Shown here in pieces: positions 35,150-44,877 of a stretch of DNA of 64,000 nt. Both the position numbers and the translations under genes were made by a program. The notes beneath the pieces are model-generated. The model made no database searches, was not told the DNA's origin, and saw nothing but the letters and a program-made list of their open reading frames with translations. This DNA comes from JADLHS01 sp036274115 (lineage in GTDB: Bacteria > Verrucomicrobiota > Verrucomicrobiia > Limisphaerales > JADLHS01): contig DASUGI010000078.1 in assembly GCA_036274115.1 (NCBI GenBank), positions 1 to 64,000 of the forward strand, given 5' to 3'. The stretch's first letter is position 1, and every line of letters begins with the position of its first letter.

Positions 35150-37390
35150 TCACGGGGTAATTGAAATGGAATAGGGCCGATCAATGTAACGACTTGCAGA
35201 ATCCATCAACCGGATGCTGAAGTCAAATTCCCCCTCCTCCGTTGGCGTGCCGCTGATTTCACCCGTCACCGGATTCATCACCAGGCCCAAAGGCAACCCG
35301 GGAGACCCCGGCGACAAACTCCAGCTGAATGGCGCGGTACCACCATTGACCGTAAACGAATTGGTATAAGGAACGTCCACTTGACCACCCGGCAGCGCGG
35401 GACCATTCGGCGTGATCTGAATGAAGATCTGGTTCTCGATATTGTCGATGGTCGTGCCGTTGGGAAACACGATCGGGGCGTTGGTGGTGCCATCAAAAAT
35501 TCCCCAGATAAACCAAATCACCTGGCCGGCTTCATCCAGAAAGTCCGGTGCCGAGTTTTGATAAATCGGACCCACCTTGTTATAGGTAATCACGGTGCCA
35601 GGCTCCAAAGTACCCGGCCCAGCCAGGCCGTTCCCGGAATTTGACTCGTCAAACGCAATCTGGTTGCGAGCTATCGGTCCGGGAGAATTGTTCGGATCGC
35701 TCGGCCCCGGCGAAGTATCCACTGCGGTAATCAGAAAGTCCGGAGTCGTCAGCACGCGGGTCACCGTTTGCTTCGACAGGGTGTTGTTGGTCAGGTTAAC
35801 GACGGCATAGGTATTGGTCACCGGGTAGAAGAAACGACCGAGCAGTGAATCATAGTCGCGTCTTTCGAACCGCACGCGCTCGATTCCTTGACGGAGCCCG
35901 ACAGTGTTTTCCGGACAGACCACCGGACGGACAACATAGATGTACTGGTTGAAGGTGTAGGTTCCGGTCTGGGTGAAGGATTGCACGCCCACGTTCGTCA
36001 CCGCAGGATCGTTCGTTGCCACCACCGTGAAGTTCGAAACCACCGTCGGAACAATCAATTGCGTGGCTACAATGGAGACGTCGCACAGGCCGGCCGGAAG
36101 AATGTAATAGTCACCAAAAACGCCGTTCGTGGTGAACGACGCAGCCGTGATGTTCGTGCAAACGGTTCCCGGCGGCACAAAGGCGCCGCAGGCGGTAGTA
36201 ACATTCGTGGTCCAGACGGTGACGAGTCCACTTCCCGAGCTATGCCCGGGCACCAACGGGATTTGCGAGTTGGACACCAATTGATTGTTCGGCGTGAGAT
36301 ACACGTTGAGGAACTGATGCGTCCAGTACGTCAGAACGTTGGTGCTGCGGAGGATATTAGACACGAGCGTCGCGGGCGTTCCGGCCGGGCTGAAGGGCAA
36401 ATTGGTAAAGAAGAAAACCGGGGTCGTCGTTACCACGTTGGTAAAAATGGGCGTGCTCGACGCAATTTGCAGGTTGGGGAACAGCGCCTGCAACGGCCCC
36501 GGTCCGTTGGTCAAAGCGAGAATCGCAAACTCCGTCAAATTGGACGTGAACAACAACTGAGGAGCCGTATTGGTAATGAACGTAAACGTATTGGTCCCCG
36601 CGGCTTCAATATTGTAGTTGTTCGTCCTCAAAAGGTAGCGAATCCCGCCGACGTCATCGCGCGTCAATCCCATATGGAAGTTGCCGTAAGACGCGGGGAA
36701 TGAGGCAATGGCTGAAAGTTGATTTGCCAGAGGATCAACCGGGAATTCAGCCGCATCGGCTGACGGAGTCGGGTTGTCGCTACAGTCCTCCAAAACAAAG
36801 TAGCTGAACAGATTTCCATTCACATAGCTGGAACTCTGCAACTGGGTCGGGCCGGTCGGCACCGGGTCAAAATTCCGCTTCATCACATCATACACCTGAC
36901 CCTCCGGGCATTGAGTACCTGGCTGTAGCCACCGATTATGCAAGCACCAAACCCATCGCTCCGGCTCGGCCAGACCCATCTGTTCGGCCAACACTTCCAT
37001 GGTTAAGGATTTGATGTCCACCAGCCCAAGAGCCTCCGCCTGATAGTTGACGCGCATTGATTCCAGCGGAAACTCATCCAATTGGACACTGTAGGAGGAA
37101 ACGTTGGTCAGTTGGTTGTAAACGGCAAACGCGCTGTCGATTGCGTCGATGCCCAAACCACCAAAGTACTGACCGAAATTATCATCGCACGAGTAGTACA
37201 ACACCGGTTTGGTCCACCGATACTCTTCAGCCAGGTTCTTCGGGGCACCGATATCGCCCGGCAGGTCGTACGCAATCGTCGGGATTTGAAAGGCCTCGTT
37301 GACCGGCCCCAGGAGGGCGAAACCCGCCACCATCGGGACCAGCCCGATCAATCCGACTGAAAACACAATTCGCTTCAAAATTCGCACCAT
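35150..37390 (-). CDS. Giant secreted protein with metzincin-like N-terminus and Ig-like C-terminus (746 aa)
   Basis: A hydrophobic signal or anchor occupies residues 6-27. Residues 50-260 have the order seen in matrixin-like metzincins (RWTKPVLYYSCDDNF, then IDSAFAVYNQL, then a helix, then DDVGGIRYLLR), but where a metzincin has HExxHxxGxxH this protein reads MEVLAEQMGLAEPERW, without His ligands. A long Thr/Asn-rich beta region with several Cys follows (270-640). A putative Ig-like domain (FSWSLSPGSPGLPLGL ... GTPTEEGEF) ends the chain. The gene is the middle of a three-gene operon, with 11 and 8 bases to its neighbours. The function is unknown; a structural or binding role is likelier than catalysis. 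Confidence 0.72.
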   Translation of the reverse strand: MVRILKRIVFSVGLIGLVPMVAGFALLGPVNEAFQIPTIAYDLPGDIGAPKNLAEEYRWTKPVLYYSCDDNFGQYFGGLGIDAIDSAFAVYNQLTNVSSYSVQLDEFPLESMRVNYQAEALGLVDIKSLTMEVLAEQMGLAEPERWVWCLHNRWLQPGTQCPEGQVYDVMKRNFDPVPTGPTQLQSSSYVNGNLFSYFVLEDCSDNPTPSADAAEFPVDPLANQLSAIASFPASYGNFHMGLTRDDVGGIRYLLRTNNYNIEAAGTNTFTFITNTAPQLLFTSNLTEFAILALTNGPGPLQALFPNLQIASSTPIFTNVVTTTPVFFFTNLPFSPAGTPATLVSNILRSTNVLTYWTHQFLNVYLTPNNQLVSNSQIPLVPGHSSGSGLVTVWTTNVTTACGAFVPPGTVCTNITAASFTTNGVFGDYYILPAGLCDVSIVATQLIVPTVVSNFTVVATNDPAVTNVGVQSFTQTGTYTFNQYIYVVRPVVCPENTVGLRQGIERVRFERRDYDSLLGRFFYPVTNTYAVVNLTNNTLSKQTVTRVLTTPDFLITAVDTSPGPSDPNNSPGPIARNQIAFDESNSGNGLAGPGTLEPGTVITYNKVGPIYQNSAPDFLDEAGQVIWFIWGIFDGTTNAPIVFPNGTTIDNIENQIFIQITPNGPALPGGQVDVPYTNSFTVNGGTAPFSWSLSPGSPGLPLGLVMNPVTGEISGTPTEEGEFDFSIRLMDSASRYIDRPYSISITP

Positions 37391-37401
37391 AAAATCTTGA
37401 G

Positions 37402-39282
37402 TTAGCGCAGCCGCACAATTCGATAAAAGCCGGCACTGCCATTGCCGATGTAAAGTGAATCACTCGATCCGGTCGCAAAGCGCAGCCCGCCCAGGTTGGA
37501 CCACGGACCGGTGGCTTTAGTTGCCGATTGCACCTGATAAACCAGGCCCACCTCCGTGGGCCAATCCAGGAACAAGCCCTGGCTGGTGGATTGCAATCGC
37601 GCCCGCAACACACTCGCGGCGTTCAGGGGGTTCGTCCCGGCCAGGAACTCATCGCGGTTGGAGGCTCCGTCACCGTCCGAGTCGAGATACGGCGAAGGCC
37701 ATGAGAAAATGTCAGAGCCAAAATGCAACGTCATCCATTCCTGGGGAATCCCGCCCCAGGTGGCACCCGCCGCGTAGGTCGTATTGGTTGTCGCCTCCGA
37801 CAATGGCGAACGCCGTCCATCGGCCAGCACATACGCCAGTCGATAACTATGCGTGCTTGCCGGGGCCAGATTTCCCGCAGTCCAATAATTGGCCGCTAGA
37901 GTGGCCGTGGGGATCACCGCGCCATCCGCGTACACTTCGTAGTTGGACACACTCAGCCCCTGCACCGGCGACCAGGCAACGCCCAGCGTGTTCGAACTCA
38001 ACACGGTGACCACCGGCGCGCCCGGTGGCAGCAAGGGCTGGCTGATGTTCACGTAGCGCTGCGCCTTCAAGTCAAAAACTCCTGCCCCGCCCACAAAACT
38101 GCTCCAGACGACCATAAACCGCGTCGCTCCGTCCGAACTGATCACCGGATGAATTTGTTGACTGAGCGTGGTGGTGTTCACGCGGAATTCATTCTCAAGA
38201 AGCGAGCCATCTCCGCGAAGATACTGCCCGTAAATGCCTTCACGGGAACCGTCCTGCGACAAGCTGGTCCAGGTGACCAGATAATCCGTTCCCACGCGCG
38301 CAATTTTGGGACTGAATTGATCGCCATAAAGCCGCGCATTGATGCGTCGCGTTACACCACCAAAGGCATTGGCACTGAAAGGACGGGCAATAATATCCCA
38401 GCCGTTACTTCGAGTTTGCAGGTCACGCTCCATCCACGCTACGGCGAAACCGCCGTCAGCCGAACCGGCAACGCTGGGATACGCACAAACGTTCGTGCCA
38501 CTGTTCACCAGAAACGCGCCGCCCACGGGCGCACCAGCGGCCGTATAAATCCTTCCGTAAAGGTCGACGCTGTTTTCAAACCGCTCCTGTTCGGAAACCC
38601 ACACCAGCACAAACCGCCCATCACTGAGCGGCGCGAGGGACGCGGCCCGCTGATTGAAGGCCGTGACATCATTCGCCCTGGTTTCACCGCCGACCTTCGC
38701 GCCGGCGGGTGTCATGATTTGAAAATAAATGTCCCTCAAACTATTTGAGCTGACCTGATTGAAACTGGACCAGGCGACCACGGTGTTTCCGTTCGCCAAA
38801 GTCGCCGCCGCCAATTCCATCTGATAGGCGTTGGTCGCCGTATTTACCATGATGTCGTCGGTGACGAAGGTTCCCGCTCCTGAAAGGAACCGTGCATAAA
38901 CGTGCTGGAAACCCTGCTTGCCACCCTGCCAGACAAACATCGCCCCGCCATCGTTCAGCAAGGACACACCAGGCCGCTCCTGATCGTCCGCACCAGTTTG
39001 ATTCACGCGAAACACGCTATACGACCCGCTCAAGCTGCTGTCCAACCGCCGCGCACTCAACCCAAGGCCGGACCCATCGGTCACGTTGTCCTGCCACACG
39101 ACGTATCCGCCAGATGGTCGAATGCTGACGGCCGGATAAACCTGCTCTCCGGCCAGCGTCCCAGCCACGCCAAATTCCGTTCCTTCAGCGACAAAATTTC
39201 CTTGCGCTGATGCCATGGGCGCGGACAGGACCGCAAGCCCGCACAGAGCCCAAACGATTCGAGTCATTGAAAGTGTGGCCAT
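37402..39282 (-). CDS. Secreted beta-propeller, fibronectin III-like protein
   Basis: The ATG at 39282 (MATLSMTRIVWALCGLAVLSAPMASAQG) starts a good signal peptide; the frame is open for 30 more codons upstream. Residues 30-420 consist of repeats of about 55-60 residues with VxW(x)S/D and GIYGQ/VYARF-like strands, which suggests a beta-propeller. A fibronectin III-like domain follows, then a calcium-binding DSDGDGASNRDEFLAGTNPLN stretch, then the shared C-terminal domain (VYQVQSATKATGPWSNL ... AGFYRIVRL). It is the first gene of the giant-protein operon, just downstream of the exonuclease gene on the same strand. Confidence 0.72.
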   Translation of the reverse strand: MATLSMTRIVWALCGLAVLSAPMASAQGNFVAEGTEFGVAGTLAGEQVYPAVSIRPSGGYVVWQDNVTDGSGLGLSARRLDSSLSGSYSVFRVNQTGADDQERPGVSLLNDGGAMFVWQGGKQGFQHVYARFLSGAGTFVTDDIMVNTATNAYQMELAAATLANGNTVVAWSSFNQVSSNSLRDIYFQIMTPAGAKVGGETRANDVTAFNQRAASLAPLSDGRFVLVWVSEQERFENSVDLYGRIYTAAGAPVGGAFLVNSGTNVCAYPSVAGSADGGFAVAWMERDLQTRSNGWDIIARPFSANAFGGVTRRINARLYGDQFSPKIARVGTDYLVTWTSLSQDGSREGIYGQYLRGDGSLLENEFRVNTTTLSQQIHPVISSDGATRFMVVWSSFVGGAGVFDLKAQRYVNISQPLLPPGAPVVTVLSSNTLGVAWSPVQGLSVSNYEVYADGAVIPTATLAANYWTAGNLAPASTHSYRLAYVLADGRRSPLSEATTNTTYAAGATWGGIPQEWMTLHFGSDIFSWPSPYLDSDGDGASNRDEFLAGTNPLNAASVLRARLQSTSQGLFLDWPTEVGLVYQVQSATKATGPWSNLGGLRFATGSSDSLYIGNGSAGFYRIVRLR

Positions 39283-39377
39283 AAACTCTTTGCCGGAAAT
39301 TGATGAGGCCGGAAATCGTCGCTGACGATCTCCATGCGCCGGCGCTGCCGCCTCTGAATTAACTTTTGTCACAACGT

Positions 39378-40319
39378 CTAAATCAAGCTTTGCTGCCGCT
39401 CTTGCGGCGCCTGCAATTCCGCCAACATTCCCCGAAACCCCCAGTCCGTGTACAACTCCTTCAGGCGCGCCACGGACATCGGCTTCACCACCAGGTTTTC
39501 CGGCACAAACTCAAATCCCGCCACCCGCTTTAACGCCACGAGGCTCTGATTGCGGCGCACATCCTTTTCCGCCATCCGCAATCCTTCACGCACTCGCTCC
39601 GACTTCACTTCCGGCAGCCGGGCATAAATCCCGTCCACCGACCCGAACAAATTCAACAAACCTGCCGCCGTCTTCGCACCGACGCCCGGAACACCGGGAA
39701 TCCCATCTACCGCGTCTCCCAACAAACTCAACCAATCCAAAACCTGAGATGGCTCCACTCCCGTCTTACTCCGCACTTCCGCCACGCCCCAGATCCGCTC
39801 CGACTTATCATTCGGATTCAACAGCCCGATCCAGCCTCGCCCGGCCCGACCTTCCAGCCCCGTGCCGGTGCCGGCCCCGCCCGACTCCAGCGTCACCAAC
39901 TGCAAAAAATCTTTATCGGCACTCGCGATAACTACTTCCCAACCGGCTTTCTCCGCTTCGCGCGCGACGCAGCCAATCCAGTCATCCGCTTCAACGCCCT
40001 CGACACATACGGAGGGAACTCCCGCCGCGCTCAAAAACTCCATCATCCCATCGATCTGCTCCGCCAATTCCGCCGGCATCTCCGGCCGGTGCGCCTTGTA
40101 TTCCGGCAAGGCCGCCAGCCGATCACAGTCCATCCCCCCGTCCCAAACCACCACCACGTGCGTCGGCTGCAACCCCGCTCGCAACTTGGCGAGCATCTTC
40201 ACAAACCCGTAAATCCCGTTTACCGCTTTTCCCGACGGCGACCGCAAATTGCGAATCGCATAAAACGCCCGATACGCATACGCATGCCCGTCCACCACCA
40301 ACAACCGGTGCTTTCGCAC
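39378..40319 (-). CDS. 5'-3' exonuclease (PolA N-terminal-like flap nuclease)
   Basis: The 313-residue protein matches the 5'-3' exonuclease domain of DNA polymerase I. Its N-terminus holds LVVDGHAYAYRAFYAI with metal-binding Asp, VVVVWDGG, EYKAHRPEMP, VEADDWIGCVA and ASADKDFLQLV, and it has the helix-3-turn-helix DNA clamp VPGVPGVGAKTAAGLL. It stands alone without a polymerase domain, so it is a second flap/RNase H-type nuclease beside a presumed PolA elsewhere. It begins 6 bases after the secretin stop, so it may be transcribed with the pilus operon, though its role is in DNA repair or replication. Confidence 0.9.
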   Translation of the reverse strand: MRKHRLLVVDGHAYAYRAFYAIRNLRSPSGKAVNGIYGFVKMLAKLRAGLQPTHVVVVWDGGMDCDRLAALPEYKAHRPEMPAELAEQIDGMMEFLSAAGVPSVCVEGVEADDWIGCVAREAEKAGWEVVIASADKDFLQLVTLESGGAGTGTGLEGRAGRGWIGLLNPNDKSERIWGVAEVRSKTGVEPSQVLDWLSLLGDAVDGIPGVPGVGAKTAAGLLNLFGSVDGIYARLPEVKSERVREGLRMAEKDVRRNQSLVALKRVAGFEFVPENLVVKPMSVARLKELYTDWGFRGMLAELQAPQERQQSLI

Positions 40320-40325
40320 GCCAGA

Positions 40326-42971
40326 TCACTTTCCTCCCTGCGCCGCAAATGGCATTTCATCATCCAAATGCGTGCGGTTTCCAGCTGGATCAATGATCGT
40401 CGGCGTCACGAAAATCACAAGGTTCTTCTTACCGGTCTGGCTCGATTCGCTGGTGAACAATTTGCCCACCCACGGCAGATCACCGAGCACCGGCACTTTG
40501 TCTTTGATCTTCACGACCGTTTCGGCAATCAGCCCACCCAGCACCACCGTCTGACCATCCCAAACGATGCAGCTCGTCACCACCTGGCGCAACCGGATGA
40601 TCGGCAGCGGCAGCACGGAAGCCAGCGTCTGACCCGTGCCCGTCACCGCCACCGGCACAAACGTCGCCGCCGTTTGCAGGTCGTAACCCACAAACTCCGT
40701 CAGCGTCGGAATGATGGTCATCTGAATCGTGTAGCCGTCGCTCGAGACACTCGGAATCACATCCAGCGTCGGACCGAACGGCAACAACTGCGTATCCGGC
40801 GTCTGGAACGTCGCCGCCGGCGCCTGATTCACTGTTCCCGTGCCGGTCGTCGCCGTTGCCGCTCCCTGCTGGCCTTGATTCTGTTGGATGCCCGTAACGA
40901 TCGTCTTCAGTTCAACCACCTGAATCTGCGCCTGCCGGCCGCTCAGCGTCGTCACTTCGCCTTCGCTCAACAAATCAATCCCATCCCGTTGATCGATCGC
41001 CCGCACCACCACCCGGAATTGCGGATCCGTCAGAATGCCCGTGAAGGTCATCAGCGCCGGCGTGATTGAATTATCCCGGCCATAGCTGTTCCTCAAGCCC
41101 GAGGTGACCAAGCCGTCCGTCGAGGACGGCAGGATGGTGGTGCCTGCCGCCACGTTACCCGGAAAGACCGTTGCCGGTGGATTCGCCCCGTTTAGCGAAG
41201 GTTGCGTGCCACCCGTTAGAACTGAGTTATCTCCCACGATCGTATTCCCTAAAAACCAATCAAAACCCAACGCCTTGTTGTCGCCCTGGGAAATCTCCGT
41301 GAACTTCGCCTTAATGTTCACCTGCGGCGGCGCCACATTCAGGGTCTGAATCACCTGCTCGATGATATCCAGTTCATCCATGGTCGCACGCACCAGGAGA
41401 ATACCTTTGCGGTCGTTGAAGAAAATGCTCTTGCCTTGAAGCGGGTCCAGATTCACGCCCAAAGTCAGAAAGAACTGGCGCACCGCCGCGGCCACGGCTT
41501 CCATATTATTCGTCCGCACGGTGATTCCCGGGATGCCCACCCCTTGCTGTCCTTGCGCGCCGGCTCCGCCGCCACCGCCACCGCCACCGCCCTGAATCTG
41601 ACCCACCAATGACACGCGGGGGATCGTCAGCAATCCTGTCCCCTGACCGCCAGCACCACCGCCGCCACCGCCGCCACCGCCACCGCCGCCACCACCGCTG
41701 GTCTGAATATCAAACGCAAACCCGGTCACGCTCTCCAATCCTTGAATGAACGTATTCGGATCAACATTGAACTCCCGCATGAACAGCGGCGTCGGCTCCT
41801 GGCCCTTCAGTGAAATCACCACCGCGTAATCCTCATAGGATACCTTCAATGGCTTTTCCGCCACTTTCACAATGGCATCCAGCACATCCGCCAATCGCAC
41901 ATCCTGCAAGGGGGGATTGAGCTTGATCGCAATCGCGCCCACGTCCACCGCCTCGACCGGCGGCGCGGCCACAGGCAACCCGGTGGCCGGATCCACAAAA
42001 GTTTGGGTTGGTGCAGTCGGCGGAGCGGAATTCGGATTTACGATAATGTTGATGCCCTTCTTCTCCGGGTCGCGTTTGCGCGCTTCATCGCTCAAACTCC
42101 GCACCACTTCACTCAACGGCAATCCGTCGAATTGCACCGTATCAAAGCGGATCAGCCCCAACTTGGCGACGATCGCCTGACGTCCTCTCCCCGTGTAGAT
42201 TGAATTGGTGGCGGCATACGGATTCGGAACCGGCAGCAGCGCCGCCTTGGTGGGAGCCTCCCAAGCCTGGGAAACTTTCAACATCGCGTCGCGATTTGCG
42301 GATTCATGCTTTTGACTGCTGATCCGGAAACGCGCCTGCTTCACCAGATCCATGTAAAAGTAGGCGCCCCGATTCTGGGGGTCCAAACGCACGGCCTCCG
42401 CCAATTTTGCGTCTGCCTCATCCAGCTTGCCGGCCTCCAATAAAATCGCCGCATCGTGCACCAGCGTATTGGCATCAACCTTGTTGGTCTTCGCCGCCTG
42501 CACCTGCGCCAACGCCTCCCGGCTGGGCATCAACCCGGCATTCTCCGCCAGCAATTTGTCGTTGGCTTTCTTCAGCTCCAGCGCCATTGGATTCTTCGGG
42601 TCCACCTTCAACACGCGGTTGAGCTGTGTTTCCACTTCGCGCAAATCTCCCCGCCGGCTGGCTTGATCCGCCAATTGCAGGCGCACGTTGGCTAATCCTT
42701 GAATCGCGTCGGCGCTTTCCGCGGGGGCATTGCCGGCACCGATCTTATCGGACAGTTCCACCGCATTGTCGTACAGCGTCGCCGCCGTGGGCAAATCACG
42801 CCGGCTCAAGGCGAGCTGTGCCTCCGTCAGCTTCTGCCGCAACAAAAGAAGATTGGCGGTGCGGTAAACCGCCTCGTCGGTGGCCGCTTGTGTTGCTGCT
42901 GGCTGCGCCAGGGATACAGTGGTGGCCGCCATCAGAATGGCCAGACCGAAGGTGACTACTGATTTTGTCAT
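40326..42971 (-). CDS. Secretin, Amuc_1098-like pilus outer-membrane protein
   Basis: The 881-residue protein has a signal peptide (cleavage near SLAQ), TPR-like helical repeats (about 40-230), an N0/STN-like domain, further N domains, and a C-terminal secretin domain ending with QTVVLGGLI, VPVLGDLPWVGKLFTSE and KKNLVIFVTPTII. Such proteins form outer-membrane rings for type IV pili or type II secretion. Gene order matches Akkermansia Amuc_1098. Two poly-Gly tracts are striking: 14 consecutive Gly near residue 425 and 9 near residue 462, encoded by GGC/GGT repeats. It is the fourth gene of the operon begun by the PilM-PilN fusion. Confidence 0.9.
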   Translation of the reverse strand: MTKSVVTFGLAILMAATTVSLAQPAATQAATDEAVYRTANLLLLRQKLTEAQLALSRRDLPTAATLYDNAVELSDKIGAGNAPAESADAIQGLANVRLQLADQASRRGDLREVETQLNRVLKVDPKNPMALELKKANDKLLAENAGLMPSREALAQVQAAKTNKVDANTLVHDAAILLEAGKLDEADAKLAEAVRLDPQNRGAYFYMDLVKQARFRISSQKHESANRDAMLKVSQAWEAPTKAALLPVPNPYAATNSIYTGRGRQAIVAKLGLIRFDTVQFDGLPLSEVVRSLSDEARKRDPEKKGINIIVNPNSAPPTAPTQTFVDPATGLPVAAPPVEAVDVGAIAIKLNPPLQDVRLADVLDAIVKVAEKPLKVSYEDYAVVISLKGQEPTPLFMREFNVDPNTFIQGLESVTGFAFDIQTSGGGGGGGGGGGGGGAGGQGTGLLTIPRVSLVGQIQGGGGGGGGGAGAQGQQGVGIPGITVRTNNMEAVAAAVRQFFLTLGVNLDPLQGKSIFFNDRKGILLVRATMDELDIIEQVIQTLNVAPPQVNIKAKFTEISQGDNKALGFDWFLGNTIVGDNSVLTGGTQPSLNGANPPATVFPGNVAAGTTILPSSTDGLVTSGLRNSYGRDNSITPALMTFTGILTDPQFRVVVRAIDQRDGIDLLSEGEVTTLSGRQAQIQVVELKTIVTGIQQNQGQQGAATATTGTGTVNQAPAATFQTPDTQLLPFGPTLDVIPSVSSDGYTIQMTIIPTLTEFVGYDLQTAATFVPVAVTGTGQTLASVLPLPIIRLRQVVTSCIVWDGQTVVLGGLIAETVVKIKDKVPVLGDLPWVGKLFTSESSQTGKKNLVIFVTPTIIDPAGNRTHLDDEMPFAAQGGK

Positions 42972-43015
42972 GGGATGACTTCTGTTTCGTACTGCTGAAT
43001 TTTAAGTCGTTCTCG

Positions 43016-43810
43016 TTAGGGTACTGGAATCGGCGTTTTCTTCTGGTTCGATTTTGCCAAAACTACAACTTCGTTCTTCGTGATAGCAACGATATTGTAA
43101 TCCTCGTTGCCAAAGCGCAGCGTGTTGCCCACGCGCTGATTGGTCCATGTCTTCCGCTCCGGATCATACTTCAAGTCCACGGTATAACCATCAATGCGCT
43201 TGTAAGGCTTGTCCCTGGTAATCACCGCTTCTTCACCCCCGTCGGTCAACTCCAGAACCAATTCGGTCGGATTATCCGGCGGCCCATTCACCTGGCGCAA
43301 CAGGAACGCATCGTTCTTGTTGTTCAGTGTCGCGTAATACTGCTTCTTGCGCCGCTTCGAAGCTTCCGCCGCCGCCTCCCGCTCCACCCCGATGATGTAC
43401 CGCGTCGGAGTGGTCCCTTCGCCCGCGTTGATTGAATCAAGGGTAATGGTTAGATAGAGCGGCGTGTGTTCCGTCACGGTCAATGCCTTCGGTCCAATTT
43501 CATCTCCGGTCGCCACCTTGATGACCCGGCCATCCGGAGCTTTCTGCCAGAACACCGGATTAAACGCCTTGTGCCGCGAACTCAGATCCACCGTCACGCC
43601 GGCCTGCACTCGCTGCAACACCAACTGTTGCGTTGATAGATTCAGTGGCTCGAGCGGTTTGCCCGGCTGATTGATAATCGAATCGCTTTGATTTTTGAGA
43701 TTGTCCCGCTCACTGCCAATCACCACCGGCAACGAAGCCGCACTGATCACCAGAATCAGCAGCACGCCACCCAGAACAATCTTCTCGTAATGTTTCTTCA
43801 GAATGTCCAT
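43016..43810 (-). CDS. Amuc_1099-like pilus-system protein
   Basis: The 264-residue protein has one N-terminal membrane helix (residues 12-32) and a mainly beta periplasmic domain. By order (PilM-like, Amuc_1100-like, this, secretin) it corresponds to the Amuc_1099 family and to the PilP-like position of type IV pilus operons. The C-terminal module (RVGNTLRFGNEDYNIVAITKNEVVVLAKSN) resembles the small beta domain by which PilP-type proteins contact secretins; this is inferred. Its start lies 3 bases after the stop of the Amuc_1100-like gene, indicating coupled translation. Confidence 0.78.
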   Translation of the reverse strand: MDILKKHYEKIVLGGVLLILVISAASLPVVIGSERDNLKNQSDSIINQPGKPLEPLNLSTQQLVLQRVQAGVTVDLSSRHKAFNPVFWQKAPDGRVIKVATGDEIGPKALTVTEHTPLYLTITLDSINAGEGTTPTRYIIGVEREAAAEASKRRKKQYYATLNNKNDAFLLRQVNGPPDNPTELVLELTDGGEEAVITRDKPYKRIDGYTVDLKYDPERKTWTNQRVGNTLRFGNEDYNIVAITKNEVVVLAKSNQKKTPIPVP

Positions 43811-43813
43811 GGC

Positions 43814-44854
43814 CTACGTTTTAGGAAGCAGCTTCACCACGTGCAAAAGCATCGTCACCTTCAATTGCTTTTCCGTCAGGAACGGTTGCGGCCCGGTCCG
43901 TGCCGCCGCCGCCACCATGGGCAGCGGCGTGGGCGTGGGTTGCACCGGTTGAGGATAGGTCGGAATGCCGCGGTTTCCATAACGACTCCGGTAAGCCTCT
44001 CCTTCGCCACCCACTCCGTATCGGGAACGATACGTCTCGGGAACCGACGGCTGCGGGATCATCGGCACCGGCACGGGTGACATGGTCACGGCGTCCGTCA
44101 CGGCGGTGGTCGTAGTAGCCACTTCCAGATTCACTCCCTTGACGATCAGTCCGTACTCCGAGTTGGCAAGACCAGCCAACACGGCGGCCAACTCGGGCGT
44201 GAAACAGCGGAAGGTAATTTCGTACGGGACGCTGATCGCCAGCTCATTCGTCAGGCCGGGCAGATCCAGATAATCGGTAGCCGGGCCGGTCTTGTCATCT
44301 TCACCCACACGCAACCGGCGAATGCTGTCCAGCGCATTGACCTTGGCCGCGTTCAACACGCCGCAAATCACCTTCACTTCACCCAACTGCGCGGCCAGTG
44401 GGACCAAAGTACCCTCGGCAAACGTCACGCGGCCCGCTTGCGCGTCAAAACTGAACCGGTATTTCGGCGGCAGAATCACACTGTTGTTCGTCGCCTCCCG
44501 CTGCAACTCCACGATCGTCTGCTGCAACGCGGCGCTGAATTCGCTGGCGGTCAGATTCGTTCCCGGAGGCAGCGAGGGAATGGGTCGCAAGCGTGCCGTG
44601 AACTTGCTCTTGAACTGCTGCACTTCCTGCTGCTGTTCCTGCGCCATCTTGATGTTGTCCACCTTTTTCCCGTCGCCCGGGTTCGGTCGCAGCTGCGTCA
44701 GGCGCTTTAACTCCTCGTACTGCTGGTACAACTCCTCCCGCCGCGCGTTGTTCGCACTCCAACCACTCCAGCTGTACCAGCCCGCCGCGCCCAGCAGACC
44801 CAGAGCGATTACCGCCCCGATGACGAAAACCAAATTGCGCTTGATCCAATCCAT
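43814..44854 (-). CDS. Amuc_1100-like pilus-system protein (PilN/PilO position)
   Basis: The 346-residue protein has one N-terminal membrane helix (residues 8-32), a coiled coil rich in Glu/Gln/Lys (33-95), an alpha/beta ferredoxin-like periplasmic domain and a Pro-rich tail that returns to a final strand (FLTEKQLKVTMLLHVVKLL). The same order of helix, coiled coil, alpha/beta domain, Pro-rich linker and last strand is found in Akkermansia Amuc_1100. A YRSRYG motif occurs twice in the Pro-rich linker (around residues 276 and 288). The protein probably forms part of the periplasmic alignment complex between the PilM-like protein and the secretin. It starts 23 bases after the PilM-PilN gene. Confidence 0.82.
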   Translation of the reverse strand: MDWIKRNLVFVIGAVIALGLLGAAGWYSWSGWSANNARREELYQQYEELKRLTQLRPNPGDGKKVDNIKMAQEQQQEVQQFKSKFTARLRPIPSLPPGTNLTASEFSAALQQTIVELQREATNNSVILPPKYRFSFDAQAGRVTFAEGTLVPLAAQLGEVKVICGVLNAAKVNALDSIRRLRVGEDDKTGPATDYLDLPGLTNELAISVPYEITFRCFTPELAAVLAGLANSEYGLIVKGVNLEVATTTTAVTDAVTMSPVPVPMIPQPSVPETYRSRYGVGGEGEAYRSRYGNRGIPTYPQPVQPTPTPLPMVAAAARTGPQPFLTEKQLKVTMLLHVVKLLPKT

Positions 44855-44877
44855 TTCAGTTCAAAAAGAAAACCCGT

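Noticed and set aside
41560..41700. A non-coding minisatellite at the GCC/ACC triplet runs
   Set aside because: It is in frame within the secretin and encodes poly-Gly; it is reported as part of that gene.
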